A stretch of 64,000 bases of DNA from Candidatus Buchananbacteria bacterium CG10_big_fil_rev_8_21_14_0_10_33_19 (GTDB lineage Bacteria > Patescibacteria > ABY1 > 2-01-FULL-39-33). Both the position numbers and the translations under genes were made by a program. How positions within the stretch are numbered: the first letter of the stretch is position 1; each line of letters opens with the position of its first letter. Location: the NCBI GenBank assembly GCA_002773855.1, contig PEZY01000012.1:345671-409670 (forward strand). The letters are read 5' to 3'. Below the pieces are notes generated by a model. It was not told where the DNA came from. It worked only from the letters and a program-made list of their open reading frames with translations, and ran no database searches. Shown here piece after piece: positions 16,479 to 22,899 of the stretch.

Positions 16479-18563
16479 TTATCTTTGTTGTCTTTTTTTC
16501 ATTCTTTGCCAAAAATTTGTCGCCACATCATCAGAATCAGCAAAAGGATCTTCATTTTCATCAACATAAATCACTTCATCTTCATCAGAACTAAATTCAG
16601 ATTTTACTTGCCACTTTTCATAAACTTCTTCTGGCAACTCTTTTATAAACTGCGATACCTGATTAATATTGCCAGAATTGTAACTAAAAATTGGATAAGT
16701 TAAATACAGCTGATCCTGAGCCCGAGTTGTCGCTACATAAAACATCCGTCTTTCTTCTTCCATATCCCGACGATTATCGAAAGCTTTCATATTTGGAAAT
16801 TGACCATCAACTAGTGACATTACAAAAACTACTTTCCATTCCAAACCTTTCGACTGATGAATAGTAGATAGCGCCACGGCATCTTCTGGCACCTCGTTAT
16901 TTTCCACAATACTAGAACCTTTAAAGCCCTCGCCTAAAGCTGTGTCAGCTAAAAACTTTTCCAATAATTCATAACGACTAGAAAAAACTGACAACTGTTC
17001 TAAGTCAGCCAGTCTATCTTGAGGATTATCAAAATTATTTTTTATTATTCGTTCATAGCCAGATTTTAAAATTGTTTTGATTAAAGTCGAAATATCTGTG
17101 ACATCCATAGACTGTAATTTGTCCAACAGATTTCTAGCTTCGGTCCAACCAATTGAAGCCTTAACAGATAATTTAAACTGATTAGTTAAAATTTGTTCCA
17201 AAGAACTAGCAGTTTGAATTTGTTGCCAAATATTATTAACCGTTGCTGGGCCAATACCAGTTTGTAACTGTAAAACTCTCTGCCAAGACACTTCATCTAA
17301 ATGATTACCTAAGATTCTTAAATAAGCAATCACATCTTTAATGTGGGCTTGTTCAAAAAATCGTAAGCCACCACGCATCACATAAGGAATATTTCTCTTG
17401 TTTAGTTCCATTTCTAATTCCAGTGATTGAAAATGAGCTCGAAACAAAACCACCATTTCATTTAAATTAATCCCCTCCTCTCGCTGTAAATCTAACATTC
17501 TTTGACAAATAAAATCAGCTTGAGTATAAGCGTCTTCTAAGGCCACCAAGGCTGGCTTATCCGCCGACTTTTTGGAAGTATGCAAATTTTTTTCAAATTT
17601 ATTTTTATTACAATTAATCGAAGTATTAGCTAATTTTAAAATTTCTGGCGTTGACCGATAATTAGTTTCTAATTTAAAAGTTTTGACTTCTGGAAAATCT
17701 TTGGGGAAATTCAAAATATTATCAACTATCGCCCCTCGAAACGAATAAATACTTTGACTATCATCTCCCACCACCAAAACATTTTGATCCGTGCCAGCTA
17801 AATGATTAATTATTTCACCCTGAATATGATTAGTATCCTGATACTCATCCACTAAAATATATTTAAATTGGCGAGACAATTTTTCTCTAGTACTGGCACT
17901 TTCTAGCAATAGCCTATTCCATTCAAATAATAAATCATCAAAATCTAAAGAGTTTGATTGTCTTTTTTTATCTTTATAAGATTGATTAATTCTTTCTATA
18001 ATTGGTATATAATCTTCATCAATTTGGGGAAATCGACGCCTAATAATATCTGATATTGGATCTTTTAAATTAGCGGCTAAACTAATAATTTTATTAATTA
18101 AGTCAGCTTTAGGAAAATATTTATCATCTGGTAAAGAGATATTACTCCGACATAATTTTACTAAACTTTTAGAATCTTCACTGTCTAAAATATTAAAATT
18201 AGGATCTATGCCAATTTCCTTACCATAAATTCTTAGCAAACGATTGCCCATATGATGAAAGGTGCCACTCCATAAACCTTTGGGTTTATTTTTTAAGAGT
18301 AGTTCTATTCGACTAGTCATCTCCTTGGCGGCTTTATTGGTGAAAGTAACCAATAAAATCCGATTAGGTGCTACCCCCTTCTCTAATAGATAGGCTACCC
18401 GATAAACTAAAGTTCTAGTTTTACCACTCCCAGCGCCAGCCAACACAAGACAAGGTCCTTCACCTTCGGTAACTACCTTATATTGCTCGTCATTTAACTC
18501 AGCTCGATAATCAATTTTGAAGTTAAAATCAGGTTCTGTGGTTTTTAAAATGTATTCTTTCAT
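16479..18563 (-). CDS. UvrD/PcrA-type superfamily 1 DNA helicase
   Basis: The protein has 694 residues. Seen in order: Q-motif LNDEQYKVV, Walker A AGAGSGKT (42-49), TFTNKAAKEM, DEYQDTN, GDDSQSIYSFRGA, and late motifs STIHQSKGLEWKVVFV and YVATTRAQDQLYL. It is typical of the PcrA/UvrD/Rep group used in repair and replication restart; I cannot choose between them. The C-terminal tail is acidic. A TATAAT ends 6 nt before the ATG (18570-18575), implying a leaderless mRNA. Confidence 0.93.
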   Translation of the reverse strand: MKEYILKTTEPDFNFKIDYRAELNDEQYKVVTEGEGPCLVLAGAGSGKTRTLVYRVAYLLEKGVAPNRILLVTFTNKAAKEMTSRIELLLKNKPKGLWSGTFHHMGNRLLRIYGKEIGIDPNFNILDSEDSKSLVKLCRSNISLPDDKYFPKADLINKIISLAANLKDPISDIIRRRFPQIDEDYIPIIERINQSYKDKKRQSNSLDFDDLLFEWNRLLLESASTREKLSRQFKYILVDEYQDTNHIQGEIINHLAGTDQNVLVVGDDSQSIYSFRGAIVDNILNFPKDFPEVKTFKLETNYRSTPEILKLANTSINCNKNKFEKNLHTSKKSADKPALVALEDAYTQADFICQRMLDLQREEGINLNEMVVLFRAHFQSLELEMELNKRNIPYVMRGGLRFFEQAHIKDVIAYLRILGNHLDEVSWQRVLQLQTGIGPATVNNIWQQIQTASSLEQILTNQFKLSVKASIGWTEARNLLDKLQSMDVTDISTLIKTILKSGYERIIKNNFDNPQDRLADLEQLSVFSSRYELLEKFLADTALGEGFKGSSIVENNEVPEDAVALSTIHQSKGLEWKVVFVMSLVDGQFPNMKAFDNRRDMEEERRMFYVATTRAQDQLYLTYPIFSYNSGNINQVSQFIKELPEEVYEKWQVKSEFSSDEDEVIYVDENEDPFADSDDVATNFWQRMKKRQQR

Positions 18564-18585
18564 ATCTCAATTATACTATCACAAA

Positions 18586-18617
18586 AATAAAGCGTCCGCC
18601 TAATCTATAAGCGGACT
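18586..18617 (-). terminator. Terminator overlapping the end of a small acidic ORF
   Basis: GTCCGC and GCGGAC pair around an 11-nt loop and are followed by a U-rich run on the minus strand. The 5' arm lies inside the last codons of the 35-aa ORF, so one sequence serves as both coding end and terminator. Confidence 0.7.
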
Positions 18618-18707
18618 ATCTTCAGTATCTTCATCATTATCATTTTCTTCACTAACCTCTTGATCAAAAATTCTAGTGCCTAATAATAATTTTTTTAAAT
18701 CTTCCAT
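18600..18707 (-). CDS. Small acidic ORF (35 aa), unknown
   Basis: The ORF has 36 codons including the stop. It starts MEDLKKLLLGTRIFDQEV and continues with a run of Glu/Asp/Asn. It sits between the DUF378 gene and the helicase gene with terminators on both sides, so it appears to be its own unit. No strong Shine-Dalgarno is seen. No family is recognised. Confidence 0.4.
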   Translation of the reverse strand: MEDLKKLLLGTRIFDQEVSEENDNDEDTEDSPLID

Positions 18708-18728
18708 AAAATTTATTCACTTTAACTT

Positions 18729-18753
18729 AAAATCCCCAAAATTTGGGGATTTT
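18729..18753 (-). terminator. Terminator of the DUF378 gene
   Basis: A perfect inverted repeat (AAAATCCCC with GGGGATTTT around AAATTT) lies 23 nt after the DUF378 stop codon. Confidence 0.8.
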
Positions 18754-18775
18754 AATTAATAAGACTGTCTCTTTA

Positions 18776-19000
18776 TTACATTGTTGAGGACATCTTACCA
18801 GCACAAACCTTGCAATCCTTTTTGTGGGTAGCTACTAGAACTACTGCTGATAAACCAACTAGGACATAAACGATCCTAGAAATCAGCGCATCCTGACCAC
18901 CAAAAAGCGCACCAACGTCCCAGCCGATTAAACCAACTAGCAACCAATTAAGGCCACCGATGATTACCAACATAAAAGAAACCATGTGTAATGCTTTCAT
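18776..19000 (-). CDS. DUF378 family membrane protein
   Basis: The protein has 74 residues and two membrane helices. The GGLNWLLVGLIGWDVGALFG motif and the RIVYVLVGLSAVVLV second helix define DUF378. A short CKVC tail follows. The function is unknown. The gene stands alone between two terminators. Confidence 0.85.
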   Translation of the reverse strand: MKALHMVSFMLVIIGGLNWLLVGLIGWDVGALFGGQDALISRIVYVLVGLSAVVLVATHKKDCKVCAGKMSSTM

Positions 19001-19054
19001 GTGAGATGAGGTTATTAATTAGATGAATTTATTATAACACAAAATTTAATAAAT

Positions 19055-19091
19055 AAAAAAAGAGCAGTGGAAGTTTTGACGGCTCTTTTTT
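19055..19091 (-). terminator. Terminator at the end of the tRNA-Lys/element B region
   Basis: AAAAGAGC and GCTCTTTTTTT pair around an 18-nt loop on the minus strand. It ends transcription coming from the tRNA-Lys side before the DUF378 gene. Confidence 0.7.
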
Positions 19092-19173
19092 CTTAACTTG
19101 CCATTCACACCACCCAAACGGGGTCATAACCTCACTCTGTCGGCGCCAGAAAGCGCCTCCTTCGTTTCGTCCT

Positions 19174-19265
19174 GGGTCAGCGTCGAATACTCCCGTTGGT
19201 CGCATCCGTCGACGTTCAACTTCAATTTTCTCCTTCCGTCGAAAATTTTGTTTCACTTCTGACCC
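19174..19265 (-). repeat. tRNA-associated structured element, copy B
   Basis: This 92-nt core is closed by GGGTCAG/CTGACCC (19259-19265 with 19174-19180, minus strand). It shares AAGTGA after the 5' arm and a 3' sub-hairpin GGATGCGACC...GGGAGTATTC (19182-19207) with copy A. Two base pairs of the closing stem differ from copy A on both sides at once, so pairing is preserved. It lies directly after the long hairpin that follows tRNA-Lys. A 93-codon frame through this region looks spurious. Confidence 0.6.
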
Positions 19266-19309
19266 GCGCACAAATAAAAAACCCCAAACGGGGTTTTTTA
19301 TTTGTGCGC
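19266..19309 (-). terminator. 20-bp hairpin that includes the tRNA-Lys 3' end
   Basis: GCGCACAAATAAAAAACCCC at 19266-19285 is perfectly complementary to 19290-19309, leaving a 4-nt loop. The tRNA-side arm contains the last five tRNA-Lys bases, so the hairpin competes with the acceptor stem. It carries a T-run and should also terminate. Confidence 0.8.
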
Positions 19310-19377
19310 CCACCAGGACTCGAACCTGGGACCATCAGCTTAAAAGGCTGTTGCTCTACCGACTGAGCTATAGGCGC
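19305..19377 (-). tRNA. tRNA-Lys (anticodon TTT)
   Basis: The acceptor is GCGCCTA/TGGGCGC (one G-U pair) with discriminator A. The D arm is TAGCTCAGTCGGTAGAGC, the anticodon stem CAGCC/GGCTG-type holds loop CTTTTAA (anticodon TTT), and the T arm is CCAGGTTCGAGTCCTGG. No CCA is encoded. Confidence 0.93.
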
Positions 19378-19451
19378 ATGATTTTGTGAAACAAATATGT
19401 CAATTATTTTTAAATATTACCGTCCGACCGTTGGTCGGAGTTGCTCTTCCT

Positions 19452-19535
19452 GGGTTGGATTTAATCTGCTCCCAGCAGATTAAATAACATTCAATTGCGC
19501 CTCGCTTGAAGCTCGGCTTATTTCATTCCCAACCC
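19452..19535 (-). repeat. tRNA-associated structured element, copy C
   Basis: This 84-nt core is closed by GGGTTGG/CCAACCC (19529-19535 with 19452-19458, minus strand), followed by GAATGA. Its 3' sub-hairpin is a strong 12-bp stem, ATTTAATCTGCT with AGCAGATTAAAT. It follows a truncated tRNA-Lys, so the tRNA-plus-element order of copy B is repeated. Confidence 0.55.
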
Positions 19536-19555
19536 GTCTCGTCTAAAGACTCGAC

Positions 19556-19574
19556 CCGACTGAGCTATAGGCGC
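19556..19574 (-). pseudogene. 5' fragment of a second tRNA-Lys
   Basis: Nineteen bases are identical to the 5' end of the intact tRNA-Lys (acceptor 5' arm through the start of the D loop), after which similarity stops and element C begins. No 3' acceptor arm is present, so it cannot fold as a tRNA. It looks like the relic of a tandem duplication of the tRNA-Lys plus element block. Confidence 0.75.
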
Positions 19575-19605
19575 ATATTTTATTTTGTTCTAAATTAACA
19601 AAAAA

Positions 19606-19634
19606 ATTATAACATACCAAATATATTTTGACAA
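19606..19634 (-). promoter_or_regulatory. Promoter of the tRNA-Lys region
   Basis: TTGTCA at 19629-19634, a 17-nt spacer and TATAAT at 19606-19611 on the minus strand. It lies just upstream of the tRNA-Lys fragment and probably drives fragment, element C and the intact tRNA. Confidence 0.7.
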
Positions 19635-19638
19635 GGAT

Positions 19639-19716
19639 TAAAAAATGCTCATTAACGATGAGCACTTACTTAATGGTTACTTCATAAACTAGATAATACA
19701 AATATAGTAAAGTACT
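19639..19716 (-). ncRNA. Candidate short RNA with own promoter and terminator
   Basis: A promoter (19723-19751) precedes about 77 nt that end in a clean terminator, TGCTCAT/ATGAGCA followed by six U (19639-19664). The 5' part carries two AAGTAA repeats but no ORF longer than a few codons. It lies between dnaB (divergent) and the tRNA-Lys promoter. No family is recognised. Confidence 0.4.
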
Positions 19717-19722
19717 ACTCCC

Positions 19723-19751
19723 AAAATATCATAAAAACTGTTCTTTGTCAA
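19723..19751 (-). promoter_or_regulatory. Promoter of the short RNA at 19639-19716
   Basis: TTGACA at 19746-19751, a 17-nt spacer and TATTTT at 19723-19728 on the minus strand. Confidence 0.55.
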
Positions 19752-19855
19752 TCAATTAAATCCTGATTTACTTATGTATAAAGTGTATAAAACTTTGACT
19801 TGTTTAAAAGCCAGTGATGGGCTAAAATACTAGCATAATTATTCAAATAATTCCT

Positions 19856-21238
19856 ATGTCCGATATCGTGTCTAATTCTCTGGGAAAACTACCACCACAA
19901 AATATTGAGGCTGAACAATCACTGATTGGTTCACTATTAATAGACAAGGACGCTATTATTAAAATAGCCGATTTAATATCGGCTCAAGATTTTTATCGTG
20001 ATGCCCATGGTATTTTATATGCTACTATCATAGAGTTATTCGAAAGAAAAGACGCTATTGATATTTTGAGTCTAACTTCTCGATTAGAAGAAAAAAAACA
20101 ATTAGAAGCGATTGGTGGACGTAGTTATTTAGTCACACTTACTAATCAAACTCCGTCAGCCGCTCATGTTGTTTCTTACGCTCAAATTATTCAAAAGAAG
20201 GCTACCCTTAGACGATTAATCACCGCCGCCAATAACATCTTGGAATTGGGTTATCACGAAGAAAAAGAAGTCAATGAAGTCTTAGATAGAGCCGAGCAAT
20301 CTATTTTCTCGGTCTCTCAACAATTCATGAAAGAAAAATTTACCCCGATTCAAGATGTTTTGTCTGGTGCCTTTGATAGAATCGATCAATTACACAAAGA
20401 AAAGGGTAAACTTCGAGGTTTACCGACTGGCTATACTGATTTAGACAATCTACTCGCTGGTTTCCAAAAATCAGATTTAATTATTCTAGCGGCTCGTCCT
20501 TCTGTGGGTAAAACTTCGTTCGCTCTAGACATTGCTAGACATGTAGCGGTTAAAGCCAAGAAATCAGTGGGTATCTTCTCACTAGAAATGTCCAAGGAGC
20601 AATTAGTTGACCGTCTCATCTGTTCACAGGGCGGTGTAGGTCTTTGGAAAATGAGAACTGGAAAATTATCAGAAAATACTGATGACTTTCCTAAAATTGG
20701 TCAAGCCATGAGCGAATTATCGGAAAGTCGTATTTACATTGATGATTTTGCCAACACTAATGTGATGGAACTGCGTACCAAGGCTCGTCGGTTACAAATG
20801 GAACAAGGCTTAGATATGATTATTATCGATTACTTACAATTGATGGAAGGAACTGGTAAAAAATCTAGTTCTGATAATCGAGTCCAGGAAATTTCCGAAA
20901 TCTCCCGGGCCTTAAAAGGTGTCGCCAGAGAATTAGATGTGCCAGTTCTAGCTCTGTCTCAGTTATCTCGAGCGGTGGAACAACAAGGTGGTGCCGCTAT
21001 TCCAAAATTATCTCACTTAAGAGAATCTGGCTCTATTGAACAAGATGCTGATGTGGTAATGTTTATTTATCGCAAATCAGCTGATCGTAATTTTGATATT
21101 AATTCCCTCACCGAAGAGGAAAAATCATCAGCCGAAATTCACATTGCCAAACATAGAAATGGTCCAACTGGACTGGTCAAGTTATACTTCAAAGGTGATC
21201 TAGTTAGTTTTAGAAACTTAGAAAATAGAGTACAATAA
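19856..21238 (+). CDS. dnaB: Replicative DNA helicase DnaB
   Basis: The protein has 460 residues, the normal length. The N-terminal DnaB domain (PPQNIEAEQSLIGSLL) interacts with primase. The RecA-like C-terminal domain has Walker A ARPSVGKTS, FSLEMSKEQL, Walker B MIIIDYLQLM, and SHLRESGSIEQDADVVMFIYR. It unwinds DNA at the replication fork. ybaB follows 29 nt later on the same strand. Confidence 0.97.
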   Translation: MSDIVSNSLGKLPPQNIEAEQSLIGSLLIDKDAIIKIADLISAQDFYRDAHGILYATIIELFERKDAIDILSLTSRLEEKKQLEAIGGRSYLVTLTNQTPSAAHVVSYAQIIQKKATLRRLITAANNILELGYHEEKEVNEVLDRAEQSIFSVSQQFMKEKFTPIQDVLSGAFDRIDQLHKEKGKLRGLPTGYTDLDNLLAGFQKSDLIILAARPSVGKTSFALDIARHVAVKAKKSVGIFSLEMSKEQLVDRLICSQGGVGLWKMRTGKLSENTDDFPKIGQAMSELSESRIYIDDFANTNVMELRTKARRLQMEQGLDMIIIDYLQLMEGTGKKSSSDNRVQEISEISRALKGVARELDVPVLALSQLSRAVEQQGGAAIPKLSHLRESGSIEQDADVVMFIYRKSADRNFDINSLTEEEKSSAEIHIAKHRNGPTGLVKLYFKGDLVSFRNLENRVQ

Positions 21239-21267
21239 TTAAACAATATTAATAAATTTAATTTTAT

Positions 21268-21552
21268 ATGTTCAATAAATTAAAACAAATTCAAGATTTA
21301 AAATCTCAAGCTAACCAAATAAAAAAAGCCTTGTCTGATGAATCAGTCGAAGGCTCAGGCGCTTGGGGTAAAGTTAAAATAACCATGGACGGTAATCAAG
21401 AAGTTAAAAAAGTAGAAATTGCCGATGAATTTTTAAGTGATAAAACTAAATTAGAAAGCGCCATTTTAGAGGCCACTAACGATGCTATTAAAAAAGTTCA
21501 AAAAGTAATGGCGCAAAAGATGTCACAGATGGGCGGCTTCCCTGGTTTATAA
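21268..21552 (+). CDS. ybaB: YbaB/EbfC nucleoid-associated protein
   Basis: The protein has 94 residues, with an N-terminal coiled coil (MFNKLKQIQDLKSQANQIKKAL) and a beta core GKVKITMDGNQEVKKVEI, ending with the Met/Gly-rich tail MSQMGGFPGL. YbaB dimers bind DNA. In many bacteria recR follows directly; here recR is 700 bp further on, behind an oppositely oriented non-coding unit. Confidence 0.93.
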   Translation: MFNKLKQIQDLKSQANQIKKALSDESVEGSGAWGKVKITMDGNQEVKKVEIADEFLSDKTKLESAILEATNDAIKKVQKVMAQKMSQMGGFPGL

Positions 21553-21560
21553 TTTAAAAT

Positions 21561-21600
21561 AAAAAAAGAAGTCCAGCGGCTACATTGAGCTACGGGACTT
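21561..21600. terminator. Shared terminator of ybaB and the antisense unit
   Basis: AAGTCC/GGACTT pair around an inner hairpin, with a run of seven T on the minus-strand side and a weaker T-rich run on the plus side. It ends the non-coding unit and may also stop dnaB-ybaB. Confidence 0.75.
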
Positions 21601-22167
21601 TAATTTAATTTTTAATTTAGTTTTTTCCAGGTGAGCCGGGGGCGCTAAGGCCGGCGGCGTCATAAGGCCGGCAAATTGCACGGCCCGACTCACCTGGGTG
21701 GCGGGATGATGGAAGGAATCAGGAGTGTCACCAATTAGACACCTACAGGTTGCCAGATCTACGCTGACGTCGCCATAATAATCAACGATCCTCTTGCGCG
21801 CAGAGGTCGTGGTGCGACGTCTAATCGGCTGGCTTAATGTTCGGCCGGGAACAAAAACAAAATGTGGCCGCATACCTGAGTCAGGTGTTGTTAGTTGGTG
21901 ACACCCCAAAATCTACAGAAATGGATCATTGCCGAGCATGCGCTCGAATGAGACTATCCTCATCCTTGGACCTCTCCAATTGGTGTTTGCGGTTGCTTTA
22001 AGGGCCACGAACGCGGGAACAGTCCTCACGTTTGGCAAGCGAACAAGTTAAGTTCACTACACAAATCCAGACGGATATTCCATCTGTAGTTACCCTCCTT
22101 TTGGGTTCCGGTTTCCTTCTGTATACAATGTACATCGACGACCCAGCGGAATTGCCAGGCCACTTGT
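21563..22167 (-). ncRNA. Candidate large structured RNA (about 605 nt)
   Basis: A near-consensus promoter (22174-22202) and a terminator (21561-21600) frame about 605 nt that are clearly richer in GC than the neighbouring genes and hold no credible gene. Hairpins visible by eye: CCAGGTGAG/CTCACCTGG closing a GC-rich domain (21627-21635 with 21689-21697), GTGTC/GACAC (21725-21742), CCTCT/AGAGG near 21790, CGAGC/GCTCG near 21935, and CTACA/TGTAG (22057-22086). The direct repeat AAGGCCGGC occurs twice. A 9-codon mini-ORF with an AAGGAGG site (22057-22083) coincides with the last hairpin. I recognise no known family (not tmRNA, SRP or RNase P). Confidence 0.55.
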
Positions 22168-22173
22168 AAATAC

Positions 22174-22202
22174 AGTATAGCACACTCAATGAATTTTGTC
22201 AA
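22174..22202 (-). promoter_or_regulatory. Strong promoter of the large candidate RNA
   Basis: TTGACA at 22197-22202, a 17-nt spacer and TATACT at 22174-22179 on the minus strand. Its -35 box is about 50 bp upstream of recR, which runs the other way. Confidence 0.8.
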
Positions 22203-22248
22203 TAGCTAAGCCCTAAAAATCAAATAAAATACCTAAATTTAGATAAAA

Positions 22249-22848
22249 ATGAAGTACCCGCTCATCATCCAAAACCTCATAGATCAATTTTCTAGACTGC
22301 CAAGCATTGGTCCTAAAAGTGCTGAACGCTTAGTTTTCCACATGCTGTATCGACCCCAAAATGAACTTCATGCGTTTAGCCAAGCCATAGATAATCTCAA
22401 AAGTAATGTTAAGCAATGCCAAATTTGCTTTAATTTCTCTGAAAGCAACCCTTGCTATATCTGTAATAATCCCAAAAGAAACAAAACTATAGTTTGTGTC
22501 GTCACCAAACCTCAAGATATGGCTATTATCGAAAAAACTGCCTCTTTTGATGGCCTCTATCATATCTTAGGCGGCAATATCAACCCACTAGAAAACATTT
22601 CTCCAAAGCAGATCAAAATTCAAGAATTACTTAATAGAATTAAAACAGATAATGTAACAGAAGTTATATTAGCTCTTAATCCGGATATGAGCGGTGAAAC
22701 TACTTCTATCTATTTAACCAAGCTCATCAAGCAATTTCCCAACATTAAAGTCACTAGATTAGCCAGAGGCTTACCCATGGGTGCTGACCTAGAATATGCT
22801 GATGAAATCACTTTAGAGAACGCTCTCAAAGATCGCCGAGAATTATAA
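22249..22848 (+). CDS. recR: Recombination protein RecR
   Basis: The protein has 199 residues, standard length. The N-terminal helix-hairpin-helix has RLPSIGPKSAERLVFHML, the zinc finger has CQICFNFSESNPCYIC, and the Toprim domain has VVTKPQDMAIIEKT and ALNPDMSGETTSIYL. It is part of RecFOR-type loading of RecA at gaps. It is separated from ybaB by the antisense unit. Confidence 0.96.
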   Translation: MKYPLIIQNLIDQFSRLPSIGPKSAERLVFHMLYRPQNELHAFSQAIDNLKSNVKQCQICFNFSESNPCYICNNPKRNKTIVCVVTKPQDMAIIEKTASFDGLYHILGGNINPLENISPKQIKIQELLNRIKTDNVTEVILALNPDMSGETTSIYLTKLIKQFPNIKVTRLARGLPMGADLEYADEITLENALKDRREL

Positions 22849-22860
22849 AAAATCCAAAAC

Positions 22861-22886
22861 AAAAATCCCGCCAGAAGCGGGATTTT
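22861..22886. terminator. Bidirectional terminator
   Basis: AATCCCGC/GCGGGATT around CAGAA, with A-runs on one side and T-runs on the other, lies between the convergent recR and surface-protein genes. Confidence 0.85.
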
Positions 22887-22899
22887 ATAATTATCTAAA

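Noticed and set aside
19032..19313. Minus-strand 93-codon ORF through element B
   Set aside because: It starts inside the tRNA-Lys terminator hairpin, covers the structured element and ends beyond a terminator; the sequence is better explained as non-coding.
21580..21909. 109-codon ORF (TTG start) inside the large candidate RNA
   Set aside because: No binding site before the TTG, odd composition, crosses several stems and the terminator; kept only as a test that could refute the RNA interpretation.
21563..22167. Group I or group II intron
   Set aside because: It lies between genes rather than inside one, on the opposite strand, and no domain V-like hairpin or maturase is visible.
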